DNA from: Ornithinimicrobium tianjinense
GTDB taxonomy: Bacteria > Actinomycetota > Actinomycetes > Actinomycetales > Dermatophilaceae
DNA length: 64,000 bases
NCBI RefSeq assembly: GCF_014636495.1
Contig: NZ_BMEM01000005.1
Span: forward strand, 124,001 to 188,000
Reading direction: 5' to 3'
Position numbers and translations under genes: made by a program. The stretch's first letter is position 1; the number at the start of each line of letters is the position of its first letter. Below are positions 62,336 to 64,000 of the stretch, piece after piece. The notes below the pieces were generated by a model, which had not been told where the DNA came from, did not search any database, and was given only the letters and a program-made list of their open reading frames with translations.

Positions 62336-63016
62336 ATGGACGCGCAGGAGGGTCGGACCGCATGGACGGAGCTGGGGGCTCCCGGGGCGAGCACGGGGGT
62401 GGGGAGACCACCTTTCCGCTATCGCATCGAGGTGCCTCCGGGCTGGAAGGTGCTCCGGGCCGACCAGCTCGCGCAGGACGTCGAGGCGATGTGCGTGGCC
62501 ACGCCCGGCTGGTCCAACCTGCCGCCGGCGCAGCAGGTCGCGCTGCGCCAGGCCCTCACCGACGTGGGGACCCAGGCTCGCGTCGGCGGTGCCGTGCTCG
62601 TCGCGGCCGATGCGGGGTACGACAAGGACACCGGCGAGATGCTCATGGGCGCTCTCACCCTGGCCTGGGTGCGCACGTGGCCGCTCGAGGCCGACACCGA
62701 GCTCGCCGAGCTGATGGCGCAGAGCTCGGGTCAGACGCGGCAGTTCGCCGGCGCCCACTCCGTCGGGGTGCTGCAGTCCGGTGTCGCGGACACCGGGACC
62801 GAGGTGGTGCCCGGGGCGGGCTCCACGGCCCGCACGACGCAGGCCTTCGTGCCCACGCCCGGGACGAGCTGGATGGCCGTCGTCACGGGCACCACCCCGC
62901 AGCAACGGATGGCCGCCCTGATGGAGCGCGCCACCGAGCGGATGGCGGCCTCGCTCCTCCTGGACGATGCGGGCGAGAGCGCGACGGTCGTCCCGGCCGG
63001 CGACGGCATACCGTGA
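62336..63016 (+). CDS. Hypothetical protein beside the toxin cassette (226 aa)
   Basis: This soluble alpha/beta protein has no signal or membrane segment. Segments include RYRIEVPPGWKVLRADQLAQDVEAM, VGGAVLVAADAGYDKDTGEMLMGALTLAWVRTWP and TSWMAVVTGTTPQQRMAALMERATERMAASL. No family is recognised. It is divergent from the toxin operon and overlaps the next gene by 4 bases (GTGA). A type VII secretion role is only a guess from position. Confidence 0.6.
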   Translation: MDAQEGRTAWTELGAPGASTGVGRPPFRYRIEVPPGWKVLRADQLAQDVEAMCVATPGWSNLPPAQQVALRQALTDVGTQARVGGAVLVAADAGYDKDTGEMLMGALTLAWVRTWPLEADTELAELMAQSSGQTRQFAGAHSVGVLQSGVADTGTEVVPGAGSTARTTQAFVPTPGTSWMAVVTGTTPQQRMAALMERATERMAASLLLDDAGESATVVPAGDGIP

Positions 63017-63426
63017 CCCTCATGGCCTCCCGCCCCCGCCTCAAGGACCGCCTCTTCACCGTCCTCTGCACCGCCGCCGCCGCGGCGGTGCTCCTCCTGG
63101 GCGCCTCCCGCGGCAACGTGCGGGTGGGGGCCGCGGGAGCCGCGTTCTTCCTCGGGTATGCCGCGCTCCACTCGGTCACGCGCCGGCTCACCCCCGCGGC
63201 GCGGCTGCTCACCGGGGACGAGGCGGACCAGCGGGAGCGGATGGCGCAGTTCCGGGCGACGCGGACCGCCGGGCAGGTGGCGCTCGGGATCGCCGCGCTG
63301 GCGCTGCTGCTCGACCTCGCGGTCGGCTGGGAGCCGGGGGTCTGGGTCGCGGGGGCGTGCGTGGCCGTGGTGGCGGCGTTCGGGGTGGCGCTGCGGGTGT
63401 TCAGCCGACCGGTGGCACCAGCCTGA
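63013..63426 (+). CDS. Hypothetical membrane protein (137 aa)
   Basis: Four hydrophobic segments (LFTVLCTAAAAAVLLLGA, VGAAGAAFFLGYAALHSV, VALGIAALALLLDLAVGW and VWVAGACVAVVAAFGVAL) are separated by a charged loop. GTG start inside the preceding stop. Its end overlaps the convergent patatin gene by 26 bases. No family is recognised. Confidence 0.55.
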   Translation: MTLMASRPRLKDRLFTVLCTAAAAAVLLLGASRGNVRVGAAGAAFFLGYAALHSVTRRLTPAARLLTGDEADQRERMAQFRATRTAGQVALGIAALALLLDLAVGWEPGVWVAGACVAVVAAFGVALRVFSRPVAPA

Positions 63427-64000
63427 GCAGGTCCTCCGCCCGCTCGCGCGCCGCCGCGGCGCCGGCGTCGATCGCCAGACCGGCCTTGTGGAAGTCGCCG
63501 ATCTCCACGCCGTCGATCGCCGGGTCGAGCAGCACGTCGGGCTGGTAGAACGACAGCCGGGCGGACGTCAGCTGCGCCTGCATCACGTCGATCGACCGCA
63601 TGATCTCGCGGAAGGCGGCCCGGTGGCGCCGCGGGGCCTCGCCCGTGGCCTCGACGGCGACGAGCGGCGTCGCGTTGACCGCCAGCACCCGCCGGGCGCC
63701 GAGGAAGAGCGCCCCGTCGACCGGGATCTGGTTGAGGATGCCGCCGTCGACGAGCTGGGCCTCGGGCAGCTCGACCGGCTCGACGAAGCCGGGGTAGGCC
63801 GTGGTCGCGCGGATCGCGGGGATGAGGTCGCCCTCGCTGAGGTAGTGGATCTGCCCCCGGCGCAGGTCGCTCGCGGTGAGGACCAGGGGCAGCTCCAGGT
63901 CCTCGAACCTCGCGGGCAGCCGCTCCTCCAGCCAGGTCTCGAACGCGCGGGTGCTCATCAGCCGGCCGGTGATGCGCCAGTCGATGAGCCGGGCCCAGCG
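63401..64000 (-). CDS. Patatin-like phospholipase, C-terminal part
   Basis: The frame runs off the right window edge; the ATG at 63958 is internal. About 199 residues are visible, including the catalytic Asp in the DGG motif QLVDGGILNQIPVDGALFLG and VLAVNATPL, typical of RssA-like patatins. The GxSxG serine must lie beyond the window. It probably hydrolyses phospholipids or lipid esters. Confidence 0.83.
   Translation of the reverse strand, partial: RWARLIDWRITGRLMSTRAFETWLEERLPARFEDLELPLVLTASDLRRGQIHYLSEGDLIPAIRATTAYPGFVEPVELPEAQLVDGGILNQIPVDGALFLGARRVLAVNATPLVAVEATGEAPRRHRAAFREIMRSIDVMQAQLTSARLSFYQPDVLLDPAIDGVEIGDFHKAGLAIDAGAAAARERAEDLLRLVPPVG

Overview
This 64 kb window is chromosomal DNA of a high-GC actinobacterium. 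The strong third-position GC bias, GTG starts, AGGAGG-type ribosome binding sites and 4-base ATGA/GTGA gene overlaps all say so. The gene set (DUF222-HNH protein, DUF4235, ESX-type WXG protein with a TNT toxin, PatB/HisC2-like aminotransferase) fits the order Micrococcales, perhaps near the Intrasporangiaceae or Ornithinimicrobiaceae, but the genus cannot be fixed from the sequence. I see no rRNA, tRNA, CRISPR array, transposase or phage. Coding density is high, and no gene-free stretch exceeds about 300 bases.

Layout. 1-5223: branched-chain-type ABC transporter (livH partial, livM, binding protein, livF) ending in a PaaK-like CoA ligase. 5272-7358: small genes (DoxX-like, GNAT, YCII-like, membrane). 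7582-10045: divergent TauE-like exporter and ChrA chromate transporter. 10165-12193: small protein plus a tyrosinase fused to three bulb-lectin repeats. 12395-14635: HMA metallochaperone and P1B ATPase. 14748-19111: methyltransferase, DinB-like protein, malic enzyme, secreted M14 carboxypeptidase. 19327-21738: wecC/wecB for UDP-ManNAcA. 21813-29352: tightly coupled operon (APC permease, glutamine-synthetase-like ligase, amidohydrolase, M20 hydrolase, class III aminotransferase) under a MurR/RpiR regulator. 30539-32010: metacaspase-like protein coupled to a membrane protein. 32060-36245: TPP riboswitch and thiBPQ. 36364-39274: membrane protein, DUF222-HNH protein, lipoprotein. 39558-42515: large secreted subtilase. 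42669-55305: housekeeping and transport genes (thioesterase, DUF2891, cell-wall peptidase, SulP, NhaA, CPBP, GNAT, S4, PdxK, HisC-like, dienelactone hydrolase). 55422-59138: 2-oxoacid dehydrogenase E1alpha/E1beta/E2. 59341-62217: four-gene cassette with a WXG-like protein, a TNT NAD-glycohydrolase toxin, a putative immunity protein and a TNT-like protein lacking the catalytic residues. 62336-64000: two unknown genes and a partial patatin.

Most striking observations. (i) The short word GTATGCC (reverse GGCATAC), usually as GGTATGCCG, recurs about 50 times by eye on both strands and is written with otherwise rare codons. This density is comparable to DNA uptake sequences. (ii) The ESX/TNT toxin cassette carries a degenerate second TNT domain. 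(iii) A 20-odd-bp repeat lies between thiP and thiQ and also sits in frame inside thiQ, where it encodes a PTGQALVP linker. (iv) A metacaspase and membrane protein are translationally coupled. (v) Two secreted peptidase genes share an upstream box.
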